DNA from: Smittium mucronatum
Lineage: Eukaryota > Kickxellomycota > Harpellomycetes > Harpellales > Legeriomycetaceae
Assembly (NCBI GenBank): GCA_001953115.1
Contig: LSSL01000167.1
Location: forward strand, 56,800-75,568
Length of the DNA: 18,769 bases
Reading direction: 5' to 3'
In this document: positions 10,275-18,769 of the stretch, piece after piece
Numbering within the stretch: the first letter of the stretch is position 1
Layout: each line of letters starts with the position of its first letter
Made by a program: the position numbers and the translations under genes
The notes under the pieces: model-generated
Seen by the model: the letters and a program-made list of their open reading frames with translations, nothing else
Databases searched by the model: none
Told to the model about the DNA's origin: nothing

Positions 10275-11260
10275 AGTCTTATTTGACGTTAGTTAAAAAA
10301 TAAATTATATTTTATGAATTTGATTAATTTTTTTGCTAAAAGTTTAAAATATTTCGCAATTTTTTTTATGATAATACTTTTTTTACATTTATCAAAATTT
10401 AATAAATGATAAATGACAAAAATATTTCCAATTAATTTTTATTTTTTCTTTATATCAAATAATATCAAGGTTCTGTTTGTTAAAAGCTAAAAAATGCCTT
10501 AAAAATACTTATAATTGGTTATAATAATAAAAATAACCATCATATATATAATATTATTTTAAGATATGTAATTTTTTTTAAGTATTAGGACCTAAATAAA
10601 AAAAATATTAAAAAAAATTATAATACATTAAACTGAACCATTGAAAAAATTATTGGTTATTTATAAACGATATTAATAATTTTTTAGAAAAATATTGCGG
10701 GATTTTAACACAATCCTTTTAACCCAAAAAAAGGTGGAATCTTTTTCACATTTGGGACGAGTTTTAAATATTATTTTTTAGAATATTTTCCAAGTTATTT
10801 CAAAGCTTTTTGATTTAATTAAAAAAATTTCAATGTAAAGAATCTCAGAATCAAAATTAAAAACCAATTATCTTATTATTTGATATAATTTAAAATTTGA
10901 GTTGATTTTTTTACTGAATATTAAAGATTTATTTAAATAAATAATGGCAGTTTTTTTAATTTTTAAAATAAAAAAATGAAAATGAAAGTGAAACTTTCTT
11001 TATTTTTAAATAAGGATAAAGATATTTATACGTTTATTTCTTGACATTTTTTTTCAATTTTATATTTTGAAATATTAAATATTTATATTGAATCTAGGAA
11101 TTCTAAGATCAAAATATTTTTCTAATTTTTTTTTTTACTAAAGAGCTTTTTTAGAAATAAAATTAATGCAAGAGAATGTAGGATATGTTGATGAAATTTT
11201 ATAAAATTATATAATTTTACGAAGTAAATTTATAAAGCATATATTCAGAGTTCAATAAAA

Positions 11261-11282
11261 ATTATATTATATTATATTATAT
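11261..11282. repeat. (ATTAT)4 microsatellite
   Basis: Four exact ATTAT units plus AT, preceded by an A-run. Confidence 0.95.
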
Positions 11283-12135
11283 CGGTGATGCTGCTTAGGA
11301 AATATTAGAATAAAAGTTTAAACAAAATAATTTCAAAGTTAAATTTTTCAAAGATAGAAACTTGAAATAGAAATTTTAAGTATTATAAATTATCGCGAAA
11401 ATACTTTTGTCGAAGACTATATTAAGTTATATAAAAATCATATTTAATTATTTTTGATTATTTTTTCAACTATAATTCAAAAAAATGGAATAAGTGTTAT
11501 ATTTTAATCGATTTTTAATAAAAAGAACATTTTGGGAAAAAATTTGTATTATGTTATTTTTATTTCAGAAAATATTAACCACATATAAGCAATATTTATA
11601 TTTTATGCTATTATTTTTTTTTGCTTCTCCATAAAATAAATTTTCTAAAATTTATAATTCTATAGCTCTATATTTATTCCTTTTGATTCACTGATTTGCT
11701 TCAAAAGGATAAATAATAAATATTTCTAAACTGGAGTAGCTTTTTAAAATGATTAATTTAAATAAAAAACCCTTATTGTAAATTTATAATTCAATTTTGA
11801 TTATTAATTTAGGCTCTTTTTCGGTTTAAAAGGCGTGTTTTTTGTTTAAAATTTGATAATGGTAAAGAAAAAAAAAGTATTTGTTCGAAAATGGATTAAA
11901 AGGCTTAAAAATGAGCATTTTTGATTTTTTGAGAAAGTAATTATCAAATTTTAGCATTTATTAACCGATAAAATTAATTAAATAACTAATAAATTAGGCA
12001 TATGGTGAGAGAAATGAGATAATTGCTATTATAATCGAAGAATAATTAATTTTAAATATATAAAATTATTAAAATAATGAAGGGGATATATTCACTTTTT
12101 ATTGGGCGTTTATATTGTTTGATCACTATCTATAA

Positions 12136-12411
12136 ATGATAAGCAAAGCAAAGTTATGTAATTTATCCTTTTTTAGGAATTATTTTATAAACCCAATCCT
12201 GTTACTACATAGATTTATATTCGCTAATCCTTATCCAAAAGTTTTATTTAAAAACAGTAGATGTAATAATTTTGGTATTTTATCATTTTATTATTTTATG
12301 CAAAGAAAAAAGTATGAGAGTTTCGGATTTTTAAAATTTATAACAAGTTGGGCCCAATTTATCGATAGAATCTGGGGGAGGGAAAAACAGAATCCGAAAG
12401 TAAAACGATAG
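12136..12411 (+). CDS. 91-codon open frame, unrecognised, probably not a gene
   Basis: The longest ATG-initiated frame in the window, ending in TAG. TAA lies immediately before the ATG and there is no Shine-Dalgarno sequence. The N-terminal half is hydrophobic and aromatic (residues 9-40, rich in F, L, I and Y), with prolines at 20, 32 and 34. The C-terminal end is basic and contains SWAQFIDRIWGREKQ. I recognise no domain. Codons with G or C number about 22, 28 and 22 of 91 at positions 1, 2 and 3. A real gene in 20% G+C DNA should be clearly poorest at position 3, so the base pattern argues against coding. The chance expectation for a frame this long is about 0.05-0.1 per window. It could be an exon fragment, a relic or chance. 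Confidence 0.12.
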   Translation: MISKAKLCNLSFFRNYFINPILLLHRFIFANPYPKVLFKNSRCNNFGILSFYYFMQRKKYESFGFLKFITSWAQFIDRIWGREKQNPKVKR

Positions 12412-15400
12412 ATATCATTTCATCCTGTAATTTATGGTCACATATATCGATAAAATACGGCAAATTATTTTTAGAATAACGATTGATTGTTATACTTATA
12501 TTATTTTATGTAAAGCTTTAAACCAAAATGGGTTTATTAGATTCATTAACACCGAACTATGATTGGTTTTTTTATAGAATTTCGGTTCTTTATTAAAATG
12601 ATTTGTGCTTCTAAAAGTATAGCCAAATTATATAAAATTTTAAATATAATCTTAATATTTCTTTTCAAAGTTTTACATGGATTTTATTGTAAATATAGGG
12701 ATTTTAACTTAATTTGAAAAATATAAATTGATCAAAAGATAGATTTCTGGTCTTAAAGGGCTTACTTATGTAAGATTAATATTAAAAAACAACTAAAACC
12801 TAAATTAAAAATTTATTTTTTAAAAAAAAATACATGTAAGAACTGCGATAGAATACATTACACATGTGGGTCAATATAATTAAAGAGCTATTATTTCAAA
12901 ATTATCCTTGTACTAGATATTCATTAAGAAAATAGAATAATTAATTTTATGTTTATTTTATGAAGATTTTTAATCTACAGCTCTATTCGAAAAAAATCCA
13001 AGATGAAATAATTTTAGTAATATTCAAACTAAAATATGTTCATTAGTTGTAAAGTATTTTTTTTGGTCTTATATGTAAAAATAGGAGAGAAATAGATTAA
13101 TAAACGTAATTCACCCCTCCTTTTTCGATCCATTTTTATGAATGAAGCAATATAAAATACATAAAAAATATTCAATAACTTGCTATTTGGAAAACAAATA
13201 ATTTTACTTGTAATTTATAAGTGATATTATAAAAAAAAGAATTTTTTTAATACAAGTTTCTTTTAATTATTTTTTCACTAGGGGTTTTTTTTTATAAATA
13301 TAGTAAATATGGCTTCTTTTGTGGTTTTGATTTACTCCCAGAACTAATTATTAAAAATAAAATTTGATTCCAAAAATTTTATATTTAAAGATATTAGGTG
13401 ATATTAACACCCTTTTTAACTTAAAAAAATAAATTACAACTTAAACGCATATAAAAAATTTTATCTGAAGATTTTTTGTTTAAAAAGACATATTTTTATT
13501 TACAATGATATTAATTAAGAATTAAGAACAATTTTTTGCAATTTTTTTAACCGAATAATAAAGTTTAACTATTAATCTAAATTCATTTTAATAATCCAGA
13601 GGGTTTAATAATCGACTTAAGGCATATTTATTTATCTCCAAGACGATACAAGTAAATAAAAGCCTTTTTATTCATCTAAGTTTAAATAAAAAGCTTGTTC
13701 TTAACTAAATCCAGATCATTTTTTCAGATGATTTTTTTAAATTTATTTATCGAATCAAAAATTTATTTCGATTTTTTAATCTTAAACATTTTAAAACCAC
13801 ATAAGCATAAAATATTTTGGCAAAATATCGGTCAAATCAAAATTTGATTTCTTATTCTATAATGATTTTCAAATAAGAAAATCTTTTTAACCAACAAAAT
13901 AATACTATTAGAAGCTATTTTAAAACCAAATTTAGGGATTATAAACATTTATAGAAAATTGCTATTATTTAATACATAAAAATTTCTAAAATTAAGAATT
14001 TTTTTGATTAGAATTTTCTTATTTAAATAGAAATAGTATGAGAGGCATTAAAAAAATATTATTTTATATTATCACCTCTACTAGATTATTATTTCTACTA
14101 TTTAGTTCGAAAATTTTGTCTTTAAGAAACTTTCGAATATTCAGAGTCATTAATGTCTTTCTTATGAAAGAAAAAAAATATATAATAAGTTTTAAACTAA
14201 ATATCCGATTTGATTATATTATTTAAATATTTAATAATTTCACTTAATTATTAATATAAAAATTTAATAGATATTTTTATTAACAACTTTTTCTTATTTT
14301 TATATAGTTACAGGATTTATGTGTATATAGAGAAGTATTTTTCGTTAAAGTGTAAAAGTTAAATATATCTTTGCTTTTTCTCCTAATTTAAGTCAAAAAA
14401 ATTATTTTTAATGATCTATAGATTATATTAACCATTTTTATTATAGTTATTATATCATATTAAAGTATATTTCCTTCCATTCTATTCAATAACGAAGAAT
14501 TTCTATGAATATTTCACCCCAAAATAGGCAAATTATACAATTATTAAATAATTTTTTCATAAACGACCATCTTATTTTATTTTAATTTATTTATTGATTA
14601 AACTAAAATTTGGTATTAATTTAATATAAGCGATAATTGAATAATTTAAAGCATAATATATACACAAAAATATTTGATGATAAAAATTTATTTATTATAT
14701 AAATAGGTTTAAAATATTAAAATTAAATAAATTTATTGATTAAAAAATGATTATATTAGCGTTTTCTAATTTTAATTTTTGGACTTCCTGTATTTCTTCT
14801 TTTTTTTATTAACATAATATTTATCAAGCCTATTTTTCCAACTTTTAGAAGAAAATGTTAAATGTATTGAAATTTCTTGATAAAATAATTGAATCAATAA
14901 AAATGCAAATAATTATACAAATTCATGTTTCTTTTTTCAAAAATAAAATAAAAGTCTTTAAATATTCTCAAGATTTAATCGAAGCTTGAAAAAGAATGTT
15001 GTAACAATATATGCCTTAATTAATTCAAAGCTAAATATTACACAATTTTTTCTTATACCAAATAGACTTGCTTATCAAAATAATCTTCCAAATAAAAAAT
15101 AAAAGGTTTTTTTTTTTTTGCATAATTCTAATATTCGATATTATCGAATTTTGGAATTAAAATGCTCAAAGATTACTCATAATTTTATTTATTTTTATCT
15201 ATTATTTCTATTAAGGATACTTTATTTAATCCATTTTATTAGTTTATATGGTTATATTAGTCTTTCTATCCCATTTTTTATCTAAGGTGAAAATACATAT
15301 TTGCTTCTATTCCAAATAAGATAATTCGAAAATTAATTAAAACATATTTTTTTAATGATAGAATCAATTCTATTTTTTTTGAGATAATTTCAATTTGAGC

Positions 15401-15870
15401 AATTTTTTTGAAATTTCAAAAAAAATTGGTTGGGGATGAGTCATAACCCATAAAAATCATATTTGATGTCACTTTTGTAATTTATTTTATCATTATTAAG
15501 GATTTCAGATATTTTTTGGATACATAATAACGGAAATAAGTTTATCTCATTGGATAACCAAAAGCCTTATTGGTATTTTAAATTTCTTCTGCTGATTAAG
15601 AAATTAAAAAATTTGCATTCCAGCTAAATGAAATTTATAAAACTTGTTTTTAAGGGTGTTAAATATCCCTAATTTGGACCTATAATCGTCTTTTTTTTAA
15701 AAAAATGATATTTATTGATATGCATTTTTTATTTATATCAGTAAATATGGTGACCAGATGGTATAAACTCCTTGAAATAAGCTAAAATTTAACCATAAAT
15801 GTAAATTTATGAATTTTTAAAATAATTAATTAAGCTTTTTGATATCATAATATATCCAAACTTGTCAATT
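12412..15870. other. AT-rich stretch without a gene
   Basis: No supported gene. A 22-codon frame at 12528-12596 begins in the context ACCAAAATGG and ends in TAA; its translation (MGLLDSLTPNYDWFFY onward) looks protein-like but is far too short to call. A 62-codon frame at 14038-14226 is of the length expected about once by chance and shows no third-position bias. AAGGAGG occurs on the minus strand at 13122-13116 without a usable start. GGGGTTTTTT lies at 13281-13290 and a T13 run at 15107-15119. Confidence 0.65.
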
Positions 15871-15943
15871 TCAGGCTAATAATACGCTATATATGCTCCA
15901 CAAAAGCTGTGAAGTTCCAAAAACCTCTTTCAGCATATCTTGG

Positions 15944-15968
15944 GATTATCTGGAAAAACCAGAGAATC
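15944..15968. other. Hairpin in a G+C-richer patch
   Basis: GATT-A-TCTGG (15944-15953), an AAAAA loop, CCAGA-G-AATC (15959-15968): nine pairs with one A/G mismatch. It is followed by TTTT one base later on the + strand. Just upstream GCTG-T-GAAG and CTTTCAGC (about 15906-15934) can form a second stem with one bulge. Two neighbouring stems followed by T-rich sequence could be a small structured RNA or a terminator, but no gene is placed to use it. Confidence 0.3.
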
Positions 15969-16068
15969 TTTTAACATTTTTCTCTTGTAATGTTTGATTT
16001 TCATCCATTTTTTTTAAATCTAGACTTGATCCCTCAAAGTCGAAAAAAAGCTTTATTGCTTTCGCTTT

Positions 16069-16076
16069 AAACCCCG
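16069..16076 (+). repeat. AAACCCCG word, copy 3
   Basis: Third identical octamer. On the minus strand it extends to GGGGTTTAAAGC, resembling GGGGTTAAGC at 873-882 and GGGGGTTAAAGC at 3945-3956. Confidence 0.6.
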
Positions 16077-16137
16077 ATTTATTATTAGTCAATACTTTAT
16101 TCTTTTTAGAATTCAATTTTTTTAAGAAACTGGGTTT

Positions 16138-17195
16138 CTAAATTATCAGTACATAAATATTTTTCAATTTGTTTAAAAATGTTCATACTATTTTGGGACT
16201 ACCCAAAAAACCTAAAAAAGCAATTTTATGTATTCAAAAACCTTATATATAACCCTACCTAAACTTTTTGTACGTGAGACCCTCAATTTGTCGATTTTAC
16301 TAGTAATATATGAATTTCGACTTGTTTACGGTTTTTTAGCATAATTAATGTATAATTAAATTAGATCTTGGTGATTCATATAATTTAAAAATAAGAGAGA
16401 TTATATCAAAAGCTTAAATTTTATGCCGCATGGTTATATACACTCCATAAAATTTCAATACATTTTTTTTATGTGAATGATAAATATGACTTAGTAAAAT
16501 TCGCTGATAAATTTATTTTTTTTCTGTATTTATTTAAAAAAAATTAAATAAATAAATAAGTGTTTTTTTTATATGAAAATTTTCATTTTTGTGTAGTTTT
16601 TACAAATTTTAACATTGAATAAGGTTTGTATAATAAAAATTTCAAAATTGGACAGTTGATGATTTTTGTTTTATCCGAAAGATAATTTCAGATTATGAAA
16701 AATTGTTTTTTACCCTTAATAAAACCAAAAAAAAAAACATTTTTTTATTAGATCCAAAACATTTATAATCCAATTATTCAAATAAAGTCAGTCAATATTG
16801 AAAAAATATAATAATCAAACCACTTTTTAAAAAAAATCAAAATTATTTAAGACCTCACTATTATGCAAATTTCTATTAGCTACGATATAAATCGATGAGA
16901 ATATATAAATATAGACACAATATAGAAAAATTAAATCGATAATGTCTTTAAATCCGGGTTTTATTTGGATAGATGTGCTATTTTGATGTTATTATGATTA
17001 AAAAAACAATAAATGTAAAAAAAATATTTGAAAATGTTCAAATTATTATCATATGAATTTATTTCTCAAAATTACATTACTAAAAAAAAAAAATTAATGT
17101 TAATGCAAAAATTAAATGTTATAACAAAAATTAAATGATAAAATAAAAATTGAACACTTGAATTCTAAATAATAAATATCTTAATATTTAATTTA
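16138..17195. other. AT-rich stretch without a gene
   Basis: No gene, RNA or mobile element seen. An 11-bp AT-only inverted repeat lies at 16527-16554. The left part (16195-16290) is slightly richer in C but has stops in all frames. Confidence 0.7.
16527..16554. repeat. 11-bp AT-only inverted repeat running into a TAAA repeat
   Basis: TATTTATTTAA (16527-16537), six A, then TTAAATAAATA (16544-16554), overlapping three and a half TAAA units (16545-16559) and followed by GTGTTTTTTTT. It is explained by simple-sequence slippage; no G-C pairs. Confidence 0.7.
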
Positions 17196-17196
17196 G

Positions 17197-17440
17197 ACTT
17201 CGATTACTAAATCATATAATTCATCAACTATCAAATATCAACTAACAACATCAACTAAATTCAACTTTCAAAATAAACTAACAACATGGATCATTATAAT
17301 CAACCTAAAAAATCAGCCATTATAATTTAACATCAACTAAAAAAATAAAATATTGAAACCAAATGTCTGCTGTCAACATCAATTATCGAAATAAACTATC
17401 GAAATAAATGTCAATATCGAATATTCTCATCGAATATTAA
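17197..17440 (+). repeat. G-depleted degenerate repeat zone (CATCAACTA / ATCGAA)
   Basis: In 17221-17340 there are 26 C and only 3 G. ATCAACTA occurs at 17223, 17237, 17250 and 17332. AACATCAACTAA occurs exactly at 17247-17258 and 17329-17340, and ACTAACAACAT at 17241-17251 and 17277-17287. CATTATAAT occurs at 17292 and 17318. The zone then changes to TATCGAAATAAA twice in near tandem (17384-17395, 17397-17408) and two ATCGAATATT-like copies (17416, 17430). The forward frame 17197-17325 is open for 42 codons without an ATG and reads as a Thr/Asn/Ser/Lys-rich peptide. A diverged minisatellite is the simplest reading; a low-complexity coding relic is less likely. Confidence 0.6.
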
Positions 17441-18753
17441 AATACAAATCTAAATAAAATAACAAAATAAAATAATTTATCATAATCCTTTCAGATACCA
17501 TCAATAAAAACTATATAATAATCACCTTATTGAATGTATAAATCAACCAATGAAATTAATATATATATATTGATTATTTATTATAATATTTTGAAAAAAA
17601 ATCCAGAGATTTTTAATTAAAGTCGATGTATTATATTAGGTGCACTATAAATCACCCGAAAATATATATCAATTTAAATTAATAATTACATTTTACATAA
17701 TTTTTTTCAAATTTTTCCTTCAATTATAATTATTTTTACGTTTAACATAATACAACTTTAATATCACTATATCATTTTAATCTCAATGTTTTATTAATTC
17801 ACTATTAAGCCAATATAAATATATATATATATATTCTATACCTTTTTAAATTTGCCCGATATTTTTTCATAAGATAAAAGATAAATAAACACTTCTTAAA
17901 TAAAATTTAATATTTGGAAATATGAATTCATATTAATTTTTTTTTGGTCTCCTGACCTTTTTTCTGTTTGCTAGCAAAGTTATTTTGAGTATGTCAGATA
18001 TTTTTGTCCCTAATAATTAGTTTTATATATGGATTTACTTTATATTTTACGGATTTCTTTTCATGAACATAATATGTCTTTTCAATACATGATAAGTATT
18101 TTTTCATAAATTATTATTTTCTTTCCAAAAAAAGCTATCAATTCATCAAAGCTTCTGAATAACATCATGTTCATTTTTGAACCTATTTCAAATATATTCA
18201 GAATTAACTGCAAAATCTGATACACAAATTAATGAAGTATCATTGAGTTTAATTATGTTATTGAAATAAAAAAATGTGAGTTTCTAGCTAGATTTTTCGT
18301 TTTAATAATTTTTTCTAAGCCTGGGGTATAAAATTTGTCATTAACTCGATAATTTTTTTGGATAAATCAAAAAATTCAATGGTTTAGAGATGTTATACCT
18401 GGAAAAATTATATTTATAATCTTATATAATATTTTCAAAGCATCATTTGTGGATTTTTCAAATACCGTTTACCCCTCAAAACAGTTTTTTTTTTCTGAAA
18501 AAAATTTTTTTGAGACTTTTTCCAACAAATCGGTTATCGCATTGAAATTTTTCTATTTTTGAGTAAATTTTTTTTTATAGTTCAAAATTTTCATTTTTTG
18601 CGATTATCTTCATTTTGCAAATATCAGAATATATAAAGCTGAACAAGTACACATTAATTTTCACTATAATATATTTCATATTCTTAAACACGTGGAAAGA
18701 ACTGTTTTTTATATTCAGATATTTTTGAAAAAAATCTATCGCTTATGTTATTC
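17441..18753. other. AT-rich stretch without a confident gene
   Basis: AT microsatellites lie at 17559-17570 and 17819-17834. Between 18061 and 18600 one minus-strand phase has a lower stop density than its neighbours, with open runs of 48 codons (18228-18085) and 37 codons (18366-18256), but several stops interrupt it and the codon-position bias is inconsistent between runs. On the plus strand 17937-18017 is open for 27 codons with a hydrophobic translation. I recognise nothing in either. Confidence 0.55.
17819..17834. repeat. (AT)8 microsatellite
   Basis: Eight uninterrupted AT units. Confidence 0.95.
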
Positions 18754-18768
18754 GGGGGGGGGGGGGGG
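18754..18768. other. Terminal run of 15 G, probable assembly artefact
   Basis: Fifteen consecutive G followed by the last base C, at the very end of DNA that is 80% A+T; no other G or C run exceeds five. Dark-cycle poly-G reads from two-colour sequencing, or a collapse at a contig end, are the usual causes. A genuine poly-G tract or an added homopolymer tail cannot be excluded from the sequence. Confidence 0.75.
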
Positions 18769-18769
18769 C

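Larger units (their letters stand above)
9841..12135. other. AT-rich stretch without a gene
   Basis: No identifiable gene or RNA. On the minus strand about 10191-10310 reads 19 codons, a TGA, then 21 codons to TAA; I do not recognise it. It also holds the nested palindromes at 10244-10274 and the pentamer repeat at 11261-11282. Confidence 0.65.
15874..16137 (-). other. Long minus-strand frame with one internal stop, possible gene relic
   Basis: Read on the minus strand, 63 codons are open from 16137 to 15949, then TAA (15948-15946), then 24 more codons in the same phase to TGA (15873-15871). Upstream the same phase has 14 open codons above TAG (16140-16138) and further open codons above TGA (16185-16183). 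Parts look protein-like, for example KLFFDFEGSSLD and SQDMLKEVFGTSQLLW. The only ATG lies well inside, giving 20 codons (MDENQ onward). G+C at codon positions in the 63-codon run is about 29, 27 and 25%, which lacks the third-position depletion of an AT-rich gene. A decayed gene, an exon or a chance low-stop stretch in a less AT-rich patch are all possible. Confidence 0.15.

Noticed and set aside
12528..12596. 22-codon frame MGLLDSLTPNYDWFFY onward, with an ACCAAAATGG start context
   Set aside because: Protein-like in appearance but far too short; a TAA lies three codons upstream and frames of this size are abundant. No downstream exon or splice pattern could be supported.
14038..14226. 62-codon plus-strand open frame from ATG to TAA
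   Set aside because: About one frame of this length is expected by chance in this window. G+C at codon position 3 (about 19%) equals position 1 (about 18%), there is no ribosome binding site, and the translation is a K/I/F/L-rich sequence without recognisable features.
5065..18600. Reassigned genetic code (TGA as Trp, or TAA/TAG as Gln) as the explanation for missing genes
   Set aside because: Reading TGA as Trp joins some minus-strand segments near the right end, but TAA and TAG still interrupt them, and at 5182 it gains only two codons. Allowing all three as sense codons opens every frame, so it cannot discriminate.

Overview
The window is about 20% G+C (estimated from sampled 60-base lines spread over its length) and contains no gene that I can identify. 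At that composition roughly one codon in ten is a stop in any frame. An 18.8 kb stretch of random sequence would then be expected to contain about one ATG-initiated frame of at least 62 codons and about 0.05-0.1 of at least 91 codons. The two longest forward frames are 62 and 91 codons, so the window behaves almost exactly like random AT-rich DNA. I see no rRNA, no tRNA, no CRISPR array, no recognisable transposase and no conserved protein domain.

The organism cannot be named. Dinucleotide and pentanucleotide microsatellites, A/T homopolymers up to 14 bases, a C-free GT-rich tract and a G-depleted degenerate repeat all fit noncoding DNA of a very AT-rich eukaryote. The alternative is an extremely eroded, AT-biased bacterial or organellar genome. 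A run of 15 G at the right end, in DNA that is 80% A+T, looks like a contig-end sequencing or assembly artefact.

Layout. 1-330: a G+C-richer patch (about 32% in 121-240) with several overlapping open frames and no clear gene. 331-5060: featureless AT-rich DNA with a small 54% G+C island at 1951-2000 and AT microsatellites. 5065-5408: a patch with short protein-like frames on both strands and a hairpin flanked by T-runs, the best but still weak candidate for gene remains. 5409-12135: AT-rich noncoding DNA with microsatellites, a repeated TAAAAACCCCTG word, an 11-bp hairpin, a GT-rich tract and nested palindromes. 12136-12411: the longest open frame, without coding-type base periodicity. 12412-15870: noncoding. 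15871-16137: a G+C-richer patch with a long minus-strand frame interrupted by one stop, plus two hairpins. 16138-17195: noncoding, with an AT-only inverted repeat. 17197-17440: a G-depleted, CATCAACTA-rich degenerate repeat zone. 17441-18753: AT-rich, with a minus-strand frame of lower stop density. 18754-18768: poly-G.

No set of genes works together here. The signals that stand out are the AAACCCC/AAACCCCG words (3 copies of the octamer, all on the + strand, where about 0.02 are expected on both strands), the G-depleted repeat zone and the C-free GT tract.
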